Source: Paraglaciecola sp. 20A4
Lineage (GTDB): Bacteria > Pseudomonadota > Gammaproteobacteria > Enterobacterales > Alteromonadaceae
DNA length: 64,000 nt
Direction: 5' to 3'
NCBI RefSeq assembly: GCF_011378905.1
Contig: NZ_WTPY01000001.1
Location: forward strand, 186,001 to 250,000
Shown: piece after piece, positions 53,971 through 63,902 of the stretch
Layout of the letters: each line of letters opens with the position of its first letter
How positions within the stretch are numbered: the stretch's first letter is position 1
The notes under the pieces: generated by a model
The model's input: only the letters and a program-made list of their open reading frames with translations
Database searches by the model: none
What the model was told of the DNA's origin: nothing
Translations under genes and position numbers: made by a program

Positions 53971-55026
53971 TTGATTATGAATTCTTCAAATACGTTACAA
54001 CACTCTCCTTATAATGCGCTTCGTATGGGGATTTTGGCTTTTGGGCTAATGTTGGTTGCAAGCTGCAGCCAAACGTTTGAAAAAGAATCGGCTGCCAATA
54101 CTGACATGTCTGTTTTGCCTTTTTCTGATCCTGATAACGCAGGCGATTGGATACTTAATACTGTGGTCAGCGATGAGTTCGATGGTGACATTATCGATGA
54201 AGACCGATGGTATATTGTAGGTAAATTCGCAGATGGCCAGCCAGTTTATAAACATCCTGATAAACCGCATAAAAAAGTTTGGAAAGGGCGTGCTCCGTCT
54301 CAGTTCTCTGGGCGCAATTATCGCTTAGAAGACGGTAAATTAATGCTTGAAACACGCTGGGAGCCAGACTTCCCCTTTACGGATGAAATTCGTGTACCTG
54401 TGTTTGGTGAAGCGATGCCCCATGCGAATATCACTACCGCCTGTTTTATCTCTCGCAAGGAATTTAAATACGGGTATATAGAAATCAAAAGTAAAGCAGC
54501 AGATGCTGAAATCACCAGTGCCTTCTGGTCGATGGGTAAGGGCTTTGAGTTTGATTTTTTTGAACAGTTTGGTGATCATAGAGATCCACAAAAGCTTGAT
54601 TTAGACACCGAACTTTGGTGGTCAATTCGTGATTGGAATCCAGCAATCAAAGAAACGGGCAAACCAGTCTATACCGAGCACAAGGATCTAGGCTTTCGCG
54701 TTGCTGACGATTTCCACGTGTATGGCATTGAATGGGACCATACCGGGGTAAAATATTATGTAGACGGCAAGTTGCTTTCAACCGTGACGCCGGACCAAGT
54801 CACCCAATGGGCAAAAGCAAACCGTGATGTGCCGGCTGACTACCAAGGCTATGTAGCAGATAAGCCTTTGAGCCTATGGTTAGACCAAGAAACATTTCCA
54901 TGGCACGGCATACCAGATAGCAAAGCAGATTTAGAGTTAAATAGTCCAGAAGGAGAAAAAGACGACGGCGTGGTCGATTTTGAAATCGAATACGTTCGTG
55001 TGTGGCAAAAATCGTCTCAATATTAA
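53971..55026 (+). CDS. Glycoside hydrolase family 16 lipoprotein
   Basis: A 351-residue exported hydrolase. An N-terminal signal has lipobox LVASC (Cys32). The GH16 fold starts VVSDEFDGDIIDEDRWY, and the catalytic motif is EFDFFE with nucleophile Glu193, Asp195 and acid/base Glu198. Later phrases FHVYGIEWDHTGVKYYVDGK and VDFEIEYVRVWQ are standard GH16. The family cuts beta-linked galactans and glucans; agarose, porphyran or laminarin are all possible. Its marine context favours an algal galactan, which is inference. Confidence 0.88.
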   Translation: MIMNSSNTLQHSPYNALRMGILAFGLMLVASCSQTFEKESAANTDMSVLPFSDPDNAGDWILNTVVSDEFDGDIIDEDRWYIVGKFADGQPVYKHPDKPHKKVWKGRAPSQFSGRNYRLEDGKLMLETRWEPDFPFTDEIRVPVFGEAMPHANITTACFISRKEFKYGYIEIKSKAADAEITSAFWSMGKGFEFDFFEQFGDHRDPQKLDLDTELWWSIRDWNPAIKETGKPVYTEHKDLGFRVADDFHVYGIEWDHTGVKYYVDGKLLSTVTPDQVTQWAKANRDVPADYQGYVADKPLSLWLDQETFPWHGIPDSKADLELNSPEGEKDDGVVDFEIEYVRVWQKSSQY

Positions 55027-56087
55027 TTTTTTATTTGCAGAGTCTGCCCTAGCTTGCTGCTTTGCATCGCTAATTCGATGATTTTAATGCTATCAAGGGC
55101 CTGCTCAGCAGAGACGGGATGAGGCACGTTATTATGAATTGCTTCAACGACGGCCTGAAAATAATGTTGATAACCACCTCGTTCAGTCACAACCACTTGC
55201 GCATCGCCTGCGTGGTATATATGACCATATTGACTGGCGTCTTCATCTGCCCAATTGGCATTAATAGGGGCTAGCCCTGCTATTAATCGTGATTCTTGCG
55301 GATCCAATCCGTATTTTTGAAAAGTCCCTTTACTGCCTTGAATAGTAAAACGTCTATTGGGTGTGGCGCTTAACATATCTGCATGCAATACGGCTATTTT
55401 ATCTGGATAGTGCAAGACCAAATTGAAGTAATCTACCGTCGTACCGCCGTCACGTATAATGCGGCATTGCGCCGTTAACGCGTGAGGCATACCAAATAGC
55501 TGCAACGCTTGATCGATCAAGTGAGGCCCAAGATCAAATAGTATTCCGCCTCCGTCGCTGGCTTGCTCCCGCCAGCGTTGACGTACCTCTGGGCGAAAAC
55601 GGTCAAAATGTGCTTCGAATACTTTTATTTCTCCTAATTGCTTCTCACGTATTAACTTCTGCACCGTTAAAAAATCCCCGTCATAACGACGGTTTTGGAA
55701 AACGCTTAGTAATCTCTGATTTTTATTGGCAAGTGCGATAAGGCGTTCACCGTCGCGACTGTTGGTGACAAACGGTTTCTCTAGAATGACGTGTTTGTTA
55801 TTTTCTAATGCCAGTTTTGCTAACGAAAAGTGCACATTGTTAGGGGCGGTAATGATTACTAGTTCTGCATCACTTTGCGCTATTAAGGCCTCAGGTGAAG
55901 CGAAGTATTCTACGTTTGGCCAATCTTTGTTGACTCTTTCTTGTTGACGACTGCTGATTGCCACAAAGGCAAATTCAGCCATATTACTGATAAAAGGAAT
56001 ATGAAAGGTTTTTGCTGAAAACCCATAACCGATAACCGCGGTTTTAATGGCAGGCCGTGTATTTGCAGCGCTAGAAATTAACGACAT
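55023..56087 (-). CDS. ydgJ: Gfo/Idh/MocA family oxidoreductase, YdgJ-like
   Basis: A 354-residue NAD(P)-dependent dehydrogenase of sugars or polyols. The Rossmann motif is AVIGYGFSAKTFHIPFI, followed by the EKPF motif (VILEKPFVTN) and SVFQNRRYDGDFLTVQKLI. The C-terminal part has FDRFRPEVRQRWRE and LFDLGPHLIDQALQLFG, close to E. coli YdgJ over the whole length. The stop overlaps the end of the GH16 gene by four bases. The substrate is unknown. Confidence 0.9.
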   Translation of the reverse strand: MSLISSAANTRPAIKTAVIGYGFSAKTFHIPFISNMAEFAFVAISSRQQERVNKDWPNVEYFASPEALIAQSDAELVIITAPNNVHFSLAKLALENNKHVILEKPFVTNSRDGERLIALANKNQRLLSVFQNRRYDGDFLTVQKLIREKQLGEIKVFEAHFDRFRPEVRQRWREQASDGGGILFDLGPHLIDQALQLFGMPHALTAQCRIIRDGGTTVDYFNLVLHYPDKIAVLHADMLSATPNRRFTIQGSKGTFQKYGLDPQESRLIAGLAPINANWADEDASQYGHIYHAGDAQVVVTERGGYQHYFQAVVEAIHNNVPHPVSAEQALDSIKIIELAMQSSKLGQTLQIKN

Positions 56088-56374
56088 GTAGTATCACCTT
56101 TGGTTGGGTTCATATTCAAATTGATTGAAATACTCTGTCTCCGAATATGGATGCATTAGGCTATCGAAGGCGGCTAGATAATTATGTCAATATCAGTGCC
56201 ATTGCGCATAACAATAATAGCGCTTTGGGAATCATTTCCCCTATAAAAGTCGCTGCACTAAGTATTGCTCACATTCTGGCAAGTACCTTGCTTTCATCCA
56301 ATTAGGTTGATATACGAACATCGACTAAGCCTAGATAGTGCCATCAATAATAAAATAAAACTAAGGATATCAGC

Positions 56375-57511
56375 ATGTTCGAGGGTAAATTTAAGCGCAG
56401 AAACTTTATACAAGGACTTGGTGTCGGCGCGTTGGCTGCATCATTAGGTGGTTGCGCTAATACAGCTTCAGCCCCTGCTAATACGGCTTTTAAGCGTCCT
56501 TTTTCACGCAAGCCATTATTGGCACCAAAAATCTCTATGAATAATATTATTACCCAAGTCGTAGGGCATCGCCCCTATCGCCCTGAAGGATTTGTGGTGC
56601 GTAGTGAAGCATTTGGCGACAAGACCTTGGTGCACAATTATGGACATGGCGGTGGGGGAATTTCTCTATCTTGGGGCTCATCGGCGTTAGCTGTGAGTGA
56701 AGTGAAATCTGCTGAACATAAAGAGGCTGCGATTATTGGTAGTGGAGTGATGGGGTTAACCACAGCTCGGTTGTTGCAAGAAGCTGGCTGGAAAGTGACT
56801 ATTTATACCAAAGAGATGGCGCGGCACACCACATCACAAGTGGCTGGTGGTGAATGGGGGCCGTATAGTGTGCACGACCCACTCGTATCAAGCGACACGT
56901 TTAAACTGCAATTGCAGTTAGCGGCGAAAATTGCCCATGAAACATTTGCTCGTATGGTCGGGGCTGATTACGGTATTCAGTGGATAGAGCTATACACCGC
57001 GAGTAACGAGCTACCTAAAGCTGATAATCCATTTCGTCAGTATTACCCATTTAGTCAAATGTATGGGGCGAACGAACACCCTTTTCCCACAACGTATTGC
57101 ACGGTATCAGCGACCATGTTGATTGAAACGTCCACATTCTTGCGTCGCTTAATCCAAGATGTGCAATTAGCAGGTGGTGAGTTTGTTATTCGTAATTTCA
57201 ACGATCAAGACGAGCTTCTAAAACTTACCCAGCCAGTTATTTTTAACTGCACTGGATTAGGATCAAGAGCACTATTTGGTGATGAAGGCATTATGCCGGC
57301 CAAAGGGCAGTTGATTTTGTTACCACCAGATCCCGCGGTTGATTACCTGACGGTAGGCGGTGGAAGTGATTCGCTATATATGTTCTCTCGTAATGATTAC
57401 ATGATTTTGGGTGGAACATTCAAACCGGGAGATTGGTCGACAGAACCGGATCCTGTACAAACCAAACGGATTATCGAAGAGAGCCAACAATTTTTCTCGA
57501 ATCTTAGTTAA
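56375..57511 (+). CDS. Tat-exported D-amino acid oxidase-type FAD lipoprotein
   Basis: A 378-residue flavoprotein. The N-terminus has the twin arginines R8-R9 in RRNFIQG and a lipobox LGGC with Cys27, so it is predicted to be exported folded and lipid-anchored. The FAD-binding motif is AAIIGSGVMGLTTARLLQEA (about 117-136). FNCTGLGSRALFGDEG and PAKGQLILL near 300 match D-amino acid oxidases, which deaminate D-amino acids with release of H2O2. AAGGAT precedes the ATG. Isolated gene. Confidence 0.82.
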   Translation: MFEGKFKRRNFIQGLGVGALAASLGGCANTASAPANTAFKRPFSRKPLLAPKISMNNIITQVVGHRPYRPEGFVVRSEAFGDKTLVHNYGHGGGGISLSWGSSALAVSEVKSAEHKEAAIIGSGVMGLTTARLLQEAGWKVTIYTKEMARHTTSQVAGGEWGPYSVHDPLVSSDTFKLQLQLAAKIAHETFARMVGADYGIQWIELYTASNELPKADNPFRQYYPFSQMYGANEHPFPTTYCTVSATMLIETSTFLRRLIQDVQLAGGEFVIRNFNDQDELLKLTQPVIFNCTGLGSRALFGDEGIMPAKGQLILLPPDPAVDYLTVGGGSDSLYMFSRNDYMILGGTFKPGDWSTEPDPVQTKRIIEESQQFFSNLS

Positions 57512-57908
57512 TCTTGTTTTAAGAGCGTCATTTAGAGTTAGGTTATTAATCTAATGGGTGTTTATTCTTAAGTCTTTTCTAGGGTTATCACTGAGAAAAA
57601 TAAGGGATACCTAACGCTTAATAACCAAGCAACATGATATCAAGGGCACTGTGTATAGTTCGGTGCTGGTTCTTTTGTATTGACCGTAAGTCATCTAATC
57701 ATATATTTGCTTACATTTTTGCGATGGTCTTGACAGTGTTATTGAGTATTTATAGCGCTTATCCTGCGTAGGTTAACCCTCTCTTAACCTATGCATTGTT
57801 ATTATTTGCTCCATTGTAGGCTTACCCCCCTCCAACCACCGATAAGGTGAATGGGCAGATGGTTTAAGCCTCACCATTTTCTATTTACTTATCGAGGAAC
57901 ACGCAATT
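57512..57908. other. 397-base region upstream of the RND operon
   Basis: No coding frame recognised and no adjacent regulator gene. It contains the promoter candidate at 57730-57756 and the ribosome site GAGGAA before the ATG at 57909. Confidence 0.5.
57730..57756 (+). promoter_or_regulatory. Candidate promoter of the RND efflux operon
   Basis: A consensus TTGACA at 57730-57735 and TATAGC at 57751-57756 are 15 bases apart. The short spacer makes it weak or regulator-dependent. It lies about 150 bases before the adaptor gene. Confidence 0.35.
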
Positions 57909-59099
57909 ATGAAATCTTCAATTTACATTGGGGGGTTGCTGCTAGCAGTGACTTTGCTAAGCGGCTGTCAACAAGAGAGCGCCCCAGCGCGCACCATGCC
58001 AGTGCCGGCTGTTTCATATATTACGGTGAGCACTTCGGTACATAACATTGATACTCAAATGCAGGGCCGTGTGGTGGCATCCTTAAGCGCCGAAGTCCGA
58101 CCTCAGGTGGGGGGGATTATTCAAACGCGTTCTTTTGTCGAGGGCAATACTGTAGAGAAGGGGCAATTACTTTATCAGATTGATCCCGCAACCTATCAGT
58201 CTGCATACAACGAAGCCAAAGCGAGTTTAAACAGTGCAAAAGCATCCCTAGAAACGGCTAAATTGAAAGATGAGCGCTATGTAAATTTACTGAAATTTGA
58301 AGGGGTTTCGCAACAAGATGCTGACGATGCTCATGCCACTTACCTTGAAGCTAAAGCCGATATTGAGAAGTATCAAGCGGCATTAGCTACTGCGTCTATT
58401 AATCTCGAATTTACTAAAGTCACTGCACCGATATCCGGTCATATTGGTATTTCCACTGTCACGCCTGGCGCACTGGTAACTGCACAACAGGCCTCTGCTT
58501 TAGCGACTATCCGCACCTTGGATCCTATCTATGTGGATATGACTAAAAGTAGCAAAGAGCTGCTGAAATTGCGTCAGTTAATCGGTAAGAATGGTGTTAA
58601 GCAAGGTACAACAGCGGTATCCCTTACCTTAGAGGATGGCAGTGAATACGACCTTAAAGGTCAGTTGAAAATGCAAGAAGTCTCTGTGGATGCATCAACT
58701 GGTACCGTTACTTTGCGTGCTGAGTTTCCAAATCCTGACGGGATACTGTTACCGGGCATGTTTGTGCGAACCAAAGTCAATGAAGCGGTAGATGAGCATG
58801 CGATCCTTGTTCCGCAGCAGGGGGTTTATCATAATGCGACAGGCGAAGCCTATGCATATGTGATTAACGAAGATAACAAAGTAGAAAAGCGCACTTTAAA
58901 AACCATTAACGCTGTTGGCAATAAATGGCTACTTGAGAGTGGCTTAGCGGCTAATGATAAGTTATTAGTCGAAGGTAGCGGTAAAGTAGGTCCAGGCAGT
59001 GAGGTCAAACCTGTGGAAGTGCAAATGGACACTAATGGCTCTATGGTTACCCTGTCTGAGCAAAGTAAAGATACCTCAGCTATGCAAGGAGGCGTGTAA
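57909..59099 (+). CDS. RND efflux periplasmic adaptor (MFP) lipoprotein
   Basis: A 396-residue lipoprotein with lipobox LLSGC (Cys about 21). Order of domains: beta-barrel/lipoyl start VRPQVGGIIQTRSFVEGNTV with GQLLYQIDPATYQ, a helical hairpin (about 98-150), the second lipoyl half ITAPISGHIG-like VTAPISGHIGISTVTPGALV, then beta-barrel and membrane-proximal domains. Matches AcrA/MexA. It links the inner-membrane pump and the outer-membrane channel encoded by the next two genes. Confidence 0.95.
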   Translation: MKSSIYIGGLLLAVTLLSGCQQESAPARTMPVPAVSYITVSTSVHNIDTQMQGRVVASLSAEVRPQVGGIIQTRSFVEGNTVEKGQLLYQIDPATYQSAYNEAKASLNSAKASLETAKLKDERYVNLLKFEGVSQQDADDAHATYLEAKADIEKYQAALATASINLEFTKVTAPISGHIGISTVTPGALVTAQQASALATIRTLDPIYVDMTKSSKELLKLRQLIGKNGVKQGTTAVSLTLEDGSEYDLKGQLKMQEVSVDASTGTVTLRAEFPNPDGILLPGMFVRTKVNEAVDEHAILVPQQGVYHNATGEAYAYVINEDNKVEKRTLKTINAVGNKWLLESGLAANDKLLVEGSGKVGPGSEVKPVEVQMDTNGSMVTLSEQSKDTSAMQGGV

Positions 59100-59102
59100 A
59101 TT

Positions 59103-62100
59103 ATGTTTGCCCGTTTTTTTATTGATCGTCCTGTATTTGCCTGGGTCATTTCGATTATTATCATGCTGACCGGTATTGCATCGATTATGTCGTTGCCGAT
59201 AGCGCAGTACCCAAGTGTGGCTCCTCCCGTTATCAGTGTTAACACAAGTTATACCGGTGCGGATGCGCAAACGGTTGAGAATAGCGTTACCCAAATACTC
59301 GAACAGCAGTTAACTGGCCTTGATGGCCTATTATACTTTTCGTCATCGAGCACATCAGATGGTTCAGCGTCAGTCAGCATCACATTCGAGCAAGGCACTG
59401 ATCCTGATTACGCTCAAGTGCAAGTACAAAATAAAGTACAGCAGGTCACTTCACGTTTCCCTGAGTCAGTGCAAACACAAGGGGTTACGGTAACAAAGTC
59501 TAATAGTGACTTTTTACTGGTCACCGCGATTTACGATTCTATGGACAAGGTCTCTTCCTTTGATATCGCTGATTATATTTCATCTAATATAGAAAATGAG
59601 TTGGCTCGAATTAAAGGCGTAGGGGATACCCGGGTATTCGGGTCAGAGTATGCCATGCGTATCTGGCTAGACCCGACTAAATTGGCTGCCTATGAATTAA
59701 TGCCGTCTGATATTACCAGCGCGTTAAGTGCCCAGAATATACAAATACCCGCAGGTAAAATTGGTGCGGTACCGTCTTTAGCTGACCAAGAACTTAATGC
59801 CACAGTGACAGCGCAGTCAATGATGTCTACGCCTGATGAATTTCGTAATATTATTGTAAAGTATGATGCAAGTGGCGCAAACGTGCGCTTGAGTGATGTT
59901 GCACAAGTTGAAATAGGCAGTGCGAGTTACGATGCTATTCCGCGTTTAAATGGGCACCCTGCATCGGGTATTGCCGTTATGCTGTCGCCAGGGGCGAACG
60001 CCTTAGACACGGCTACTCGGGTAAAAGAGAAAGTGGCCGAGCTTGCTAAAAACTTACCTGATGGCTACAAAGTTACGTTTCCTCGTGACAGTACCGATTT
60101 TATTAAAATTTCAATCAGCGAAGTGGTGCAAACGTTACTGGAAGCAGTGGTTCTGGTTGTTATCGTGATGTTCCTGTTCTTACAAAACTGGCGCGCGACG
60201 CTAATTCCAGCCATTGCTGTACCCGTTGTATTGCTAGGGACATTCGGCGTGTTGTCAGCATTTGGTTTTTCCATCAATACGCTCACCATGTTCGGTATTG
60301 TGTTGTCCATTGGCTTGCTGGTGGACGATGCCATTGTTGTGGTTGAAAATGTCGAGCGCTTAATGCGCGAGAAGAACTTATCACCCCGAGATGCAACCAT
60401 AGAGTCGATGTCAGAAATCAGCAGTGCGCTGGTGGGCATTGCCGTGGTGTTATCCGCGGTATTTTTACCGATGGCGTTTTTTGGTGGTTCGACGGGTGTT
60501 ATATACAAACAATTCTCTGTCGCCATTGTGTCGTCAATGACGCTTTCGGTTATTGTTGCGTTAACGCTTAGCCCGATGTTATGTGCAAGCCTGCTGACGA
60601 AGGCTGAACACAACAAAGAAGGAAAGGGGTTCTTTGCTGGATTTAACCGTATGTTCGACCGTATGACTATCTCATATACAGGGCATGTTGAGCATGTAAT
60701 TACGCGTAAGGTGCGCTGGATAATAGTGTACGGCGTTATTATTGCGATATTAGGTTTACTTATTGTACGTATGCCAACGGGTTTCTTACCCCAAGAAGAT
60801 CAAGGCAGTACTATGTTCCAAATTAGTTTGCCTGAAGGCGCATCCATTAAACGAACTCGGGCCGTCGCCGAGCAAGTAGAAGAATATCTTTTGGGCGAAG
60901 AAACAAGGGACGTTGTGCGAGTCTTTTCTATCTCAGGCTTTAACTTCTCGGGCAGCGGACAGAATGCGGGCATGGGGTTTGTAGGATTAACACCTTGGGA
61001 TGAGCGAACCGACGATGATCAGAGCGCCGACGCAGTAATAGGGCGTATGAACAAAAATCTGTCGACTATTCGTGATGCCCGTGTTTTTGCTATGCAGCAA
61101 CCGGTTATCCGAGGGTTAGGGCAAAGCAACGGTTTTTCTTTTGAACTGCAGGCTGCAACAGGTACTAGCCGTGAAGAATTGACCCGTTTAAAAGATGAAT
61201 TACTAACAAAAGCACGTCAAAGTGAGTTGCTCACCAGTATTCGAGAAGGTTCACTGAGCAACACGCCTCAACTTAAAATTGATATTGATAATGGCAAGGC
61301 AACGGCTCTTGGTTTATCACTGTCGGATGTGTCGTCGACGTTAACGTCGGCTTGGGCGGGGAGTTATGTGAATGATTTTATTGATAATGGTCGAGTAAAG
61401 AAGGTGTACGTGGAAAGTGAAGCCGAATATCGCTCAAAACCAGAGGACTTAGGCCAGTGGCATGTACGAGGGGTAAACGCAGATGGCGAAACGACTATGA
61501 CGCCATTCTCAGCGTTTAGCTCATCTTCTTGGTCGAGTGCGCCGCAAAGCTTATCTCGTTTTAACGGTATTGCCTCTTACTCAATACAAGGTGCTTCCGC
61601 TAGCGGTGTTAGTTCGGGCCAAGCCATGACTGAAATGGAGCGCTTAACCGAAGAAGTAGGCCAAGGCAAGTTAAGCTACGCATGGAGTGGCTTGTCTTAC
61701 CAAGAGAAACTATCAAGCGGGCAATCAGGAACCCTTTATGCCATCTCTATTTTGGTGGTGTTCTTAGCGCTTGCTGCGTTATATGAAAGTTGGTCAGTCC
61801 CATTTTCAGTTATTATGGTCATTCCATTAGGCTTAGTTGGAGCGGCAATCGCGAGCACAATGCGCGGGTTGGAAAATGATATTTATTTTCAGGTGGCACT
61901 ATTAACCACTATTGGTCTGGCATCAAAAAATGCGATCTTGATCGTTGAATTTGCTGAAACGTCCTATCAGAAGGGCGCATCATTGGTAGGCTCTGCCCTT
62001 GAAGCGGCCAAACTCCGTTTACGGCCGATTATTATGACCTCTTTAGCATTTATGTTTGGTACGTTACCGTTGGCATTGTCATCAGGTGCGGGCGCAAATA

Positions 62101-62264
62101 GCCGTATTTCAATTGGTACGGGCATTGTTGGTGGTACCTTAACCGCAACGATTTTAGGAATCTTCTTTGTGCCTATGTTTTTCGTTTTGATCCGCGGATT
62201 CTTCCCCAAACGACGTCCAAATTACGACGCTGAGCCAACTACCGTAGAGAATGCCCATGATTAA
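59103..62264 (+). CDS. RND multidrug efflux permease (HAE1, AcrB/MexB type)
   Basis: A 1053-residue inner-membrane proton-drug antiporter. The start MFARFFIDRPVFAWVISIII and LPIAQYPSVAPPVISVN are standard HAE1. Proton relay residues are in GLLVDDAIVVVENVERLM (paired Asp) and in the later AILIVEFAE helix region. Twelve membrane helices and two large periplasmic loops are evident. Three bases separate it from the adaptor gene. Substrates cannot be told from the sequence. Confidence 0.96.
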   Translation: MFARFFIDRPVFAWVISIIIMLTGIASIMSLPIAQYPSVAPPVISVNTSYTGADAQTVENSVTQILEQQLTGLDGLLYFSSSSTSDGSASVSITFEQGTDPDYAQVQVQNKVQQVTSRFPESVQTQGVTVTKSNSDFLLVTAIYDSMDKVSSFDIADYISSNIENELARIKGVGDTRVFGSEYAMRIWLDPTKLAAYELMPSDITSALSAQNIQIPAGKIGAVPSLADQELNATVTAQSMMSTPDEFRNIIVKYDASGANVRLSDVAQVEIGSASYDAIPRLNGHPASGIAVMLSPGANALDTATRVKEKVAELAKNLPDGYKVTFPRDSTDFIKISISEVVQTLLEAVVLVVIVMFLFLQNWRATLIPAIAVPVVLLGTFGVLSAFGFSINTLTMFGIVLSIGLLVDDAIVVVENVERLMREKNLSPRDATIESMSEISSALVGIAVVLSAVFLPMAFFGGSTGVIYKQFSVAIVSSMTLSVIVALTLSPMLCASLLTKAEHNKEGKGFFAGFNRMFDRMTISYTGHVEHVITRKVRWIIVYGVIIAILGLLIVRMPTGFLPQEDQGSTMFQISLPEGASIKRTRAVAEQVEEYLLGEETRDVVRVFSISGFNFSGSGQNAGMGFVGLTPWDERTDDDQSADAVIGRMNKNLSTIRDARVFAMQQPVIRGLGQSNGFSFELQAATGTSREELTRLKDELLTKARQSELLTSIREGSLSNTPQLKIDIDNGKATALGLSLSDVSSTLTSAWAGSYVNDFIDNGRVKKVYVESEAEYRSKPEDLGQWHVRGVNADGETTMTPFSAFSSSSWSSAPQSLSRFNGIASYSIQGASASGVSSGQAMTEMERLTEEVGQGKLSYAWSGLSYQEKLSSGQSGTLYAISILVVFLALAALYESWSVPFSVIMVIPLGLVGAAIASTMRGLENDIYFQVALLTTIGLASKNAILIVEFAETSYQKGASLVGSALEAAKLRLRPIIMTSLAFMFGTLPLALSSGAGANSRISIGTGIVGGTLTATILGIFFVPMFFVLIRGFFPKRRPNYDAEPTTVENAHD

Positions 62265-63717
62265 ACTAAGCATGAATATGATGCGCACCGCTAGGCTAGT
62301 GCCTATTGCTGGCGCTTTAATCTTAGCGGGTTGTAGTACCTTAGCACCGGATTATGCGCGCACTGATTTACCCGTACCTAACGAATGGCAAGACCAGCCA
62401 ACAATGCAAACCCAAGGCTTATCAACAGAGCAGGCAATGCAGGTCCCGTGGGAAAATTTCATCAAAGATGCGCGTTTAGCGCAGATTATCAAGTTGGCGC
62501 TTAATAGTAACCGAAGCCTGCGTGAAACCTTAGCGGATGTAGAATCAGCGAGAGCTACTTATCGCATTCAAAAAGCCGATTTATACCCGCAAATTGATGC
62601 AGGATTAAGTGGGGCGCGTACCAAGTCCTCAACAGGCGATATCAATACAACTTACGAAGCTGAAGCGGGTTTGAGTGGTTATGAAATCGATTTGTTTGGT
62701 AAGAATCGCAGTTTGACAGAAGCGCAAATGGAAGCGTATTTAGCCAGCGCAGAAACCGCAAAAGCAGCAAGAATTACCTTAATCGGTGAAATTGCCAATG
62801 CGTGGCTTACGTTAGCAGCGGATAGCAATTTACTGAGCCTAGCTGAAGAAACAGCAGCCAATGCCAAGCAAACCATGGACATCACTAACAAACGCCTAGA
62901 GCTTGGTGTTGATTCAAGAATTGATGTGGCAAGTGCTGAAACCATTTATTATTCTGCACGCTCTGATATCGCTAGTTACACCACACAAGTGAGCCAAGAC
63001 AGAAACGCTTTGCGCCTGTTAGTGGGGGAGCAGTTTGATGACAGTTTAATGGCTAAGGCTTTACCCGAGAGTGAAACCTTGGTGACAGATGTACCAGTAG
63101 GCTTGTCTTCAACTGTATTGCTTGAGCGACCTGATGTGCTGTCTGCAGAACATAATTTGAAATCAGCTAATGCCAATATCGGTGCCGCTAGAGCCGCGTT
63201 CTTTCCAACATTGTCATTGACGGCCACGGGGGGATTAGCCAGTTCCGTTTTGTCTGACATATTTACTGGCGGTGCAAGCTCGATCTGGACGATTGCCCCT
63301 AGTATCACTTTGCCCATATTTAATGGTGGCGCAAACGATGCAAATTTAGCCTACAGCGAAGCGCAGCAGAAAAAGTATCTTGCAGCTTACGAATATGCCA
63401 TTCAAAGCGCGTTTTCAGAAGTGGCTGATACCCTAGCGCGCCGAGCGACGATTCAAGCTCAACTTGATGCTCAAGAAGCGTTAGTGACGGCTGCAAGCCG
63501 CAGTTACGACTTGTCGTTAGCGCGATATGAAGGCGGCGTAGATACCTTTCAAAATGCGCTAGAAGCCCAGCGCACTATGTACAGTGCCAGGCAGTCATTT
63601 ATTACCACCCGCAGGATACATTTGGATAATCGTATCACTTTGTATCGTGTGTTAGGTGGTGGTTTAGCTAACTTGTCGAGTGATATTAATATAGTGCAAG
63701 ATGGAAGCGAAGGCTGA
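62251..63717 (+). CDS. RND outer-membrane channel lipoprotein (OprM/NodT family)
   Basis: A 488-residue outer-membrane factor with lipobox LILAGC. The order of repeats, with LRETLADVESARATYRIQKA and later LLERPDVLSAEHNLKSANAN and AFFPTLSLTATGGL, is that of OprM/CusC. The first ATG at 62251 overlaps the permease stop by 14 bases; the ATG at 62272 gives a better signal peptide length. Third gene of the operon, so a full tripartite pump is encoded. Confidence 0.94.
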   Translation: MPMIKLSMNMMRTARLVPIAGALILAGCSTLAPDYARTDLPVPNEWQDQPTMQTQGLSTEQAMQVPWENFIKDARLAQIIKLALNSNRSLRETLADVESARATYRIQKADLYPQIDAGLSGARTKSSTGDINTTYEAEAGLSGYEIDLFGKNRSLTEAQMEAYLASAETAKAARITLIGEIANAWLTLAADSNLLSLAEETAANAKQTMDITNKRLELGVDSRIDVASAETIYYSARSDIASYTTQVSQDRNALRLLVGEQFDDSLMAKALPESETLVTDVPVGLSSTVLLERPDVLSAEHNLKSANANIGAARAAFFPTLSLTATGGLASSVLSDIFTGGASSIWTIAPSITLPIFNGGANDANLAYSEAQQKKYLAAYEYAIQSAFSEVADTLARRATIQAQLDAQEALVTAASRSYDLSLARYEGGVDTFQNALEAQRTMYSARQSFITTRRIHLDNRITLYRVLGGGLANLSSDINIVQDGSEG

Positions 63718-63752
63718 AACCTAGGTGATATTAATTAGTCGATAAATTAAAG

Positions 63753-63778
63753 GCACAGTCTATTTACTGTGCTTTTTT
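63753..63778 (+). terminator. Terminator of the RND operon
   Basis: GCACAG (63753-63758) and CTGTGC (63767-63772) form the stem, followed by six T. Confidence 0.82.
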
Positions 63779-63786
63779 GATCCAGC

Positions 63787-63902
63787 TGTCCCATCCTGAA
63801 ACAGGTTGACATAAAGAGGACTTCTTTATGAAAACATTAAGCATGAAAGGGATTAGACGCTCACAACGGGATTACACATTAGGCTTTAAGTTGAGTGTGG
63901 TT
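63787..63902 (+). mobile_element. IS3-type insertion sequence, truncated left end
   Basis: Begins TGTCCCATCCTGAAACAGG, which reads like an IS3-family terminal repeat and leader, followed by a start codon for OrfA. IS similarity stops after the Val-Val of the OrfA start (about 63902). No right end or second open reading frame is present before base 64000. Confidence 0.6.

Noticed and set aside
56227-56240. GGGAA-TCAT-TTCCC inverted repeat upstream of the FAD oxidase gene as an operator
   Set aside because: Arms are only five bases and no regulator is adjacent; too weak to call.
60065-60616. 183-codon minus-strand frame inside the RND permease
   Set aside because: Antisense of membrane helices; Thr/Ser-rich, no homology or start signal.
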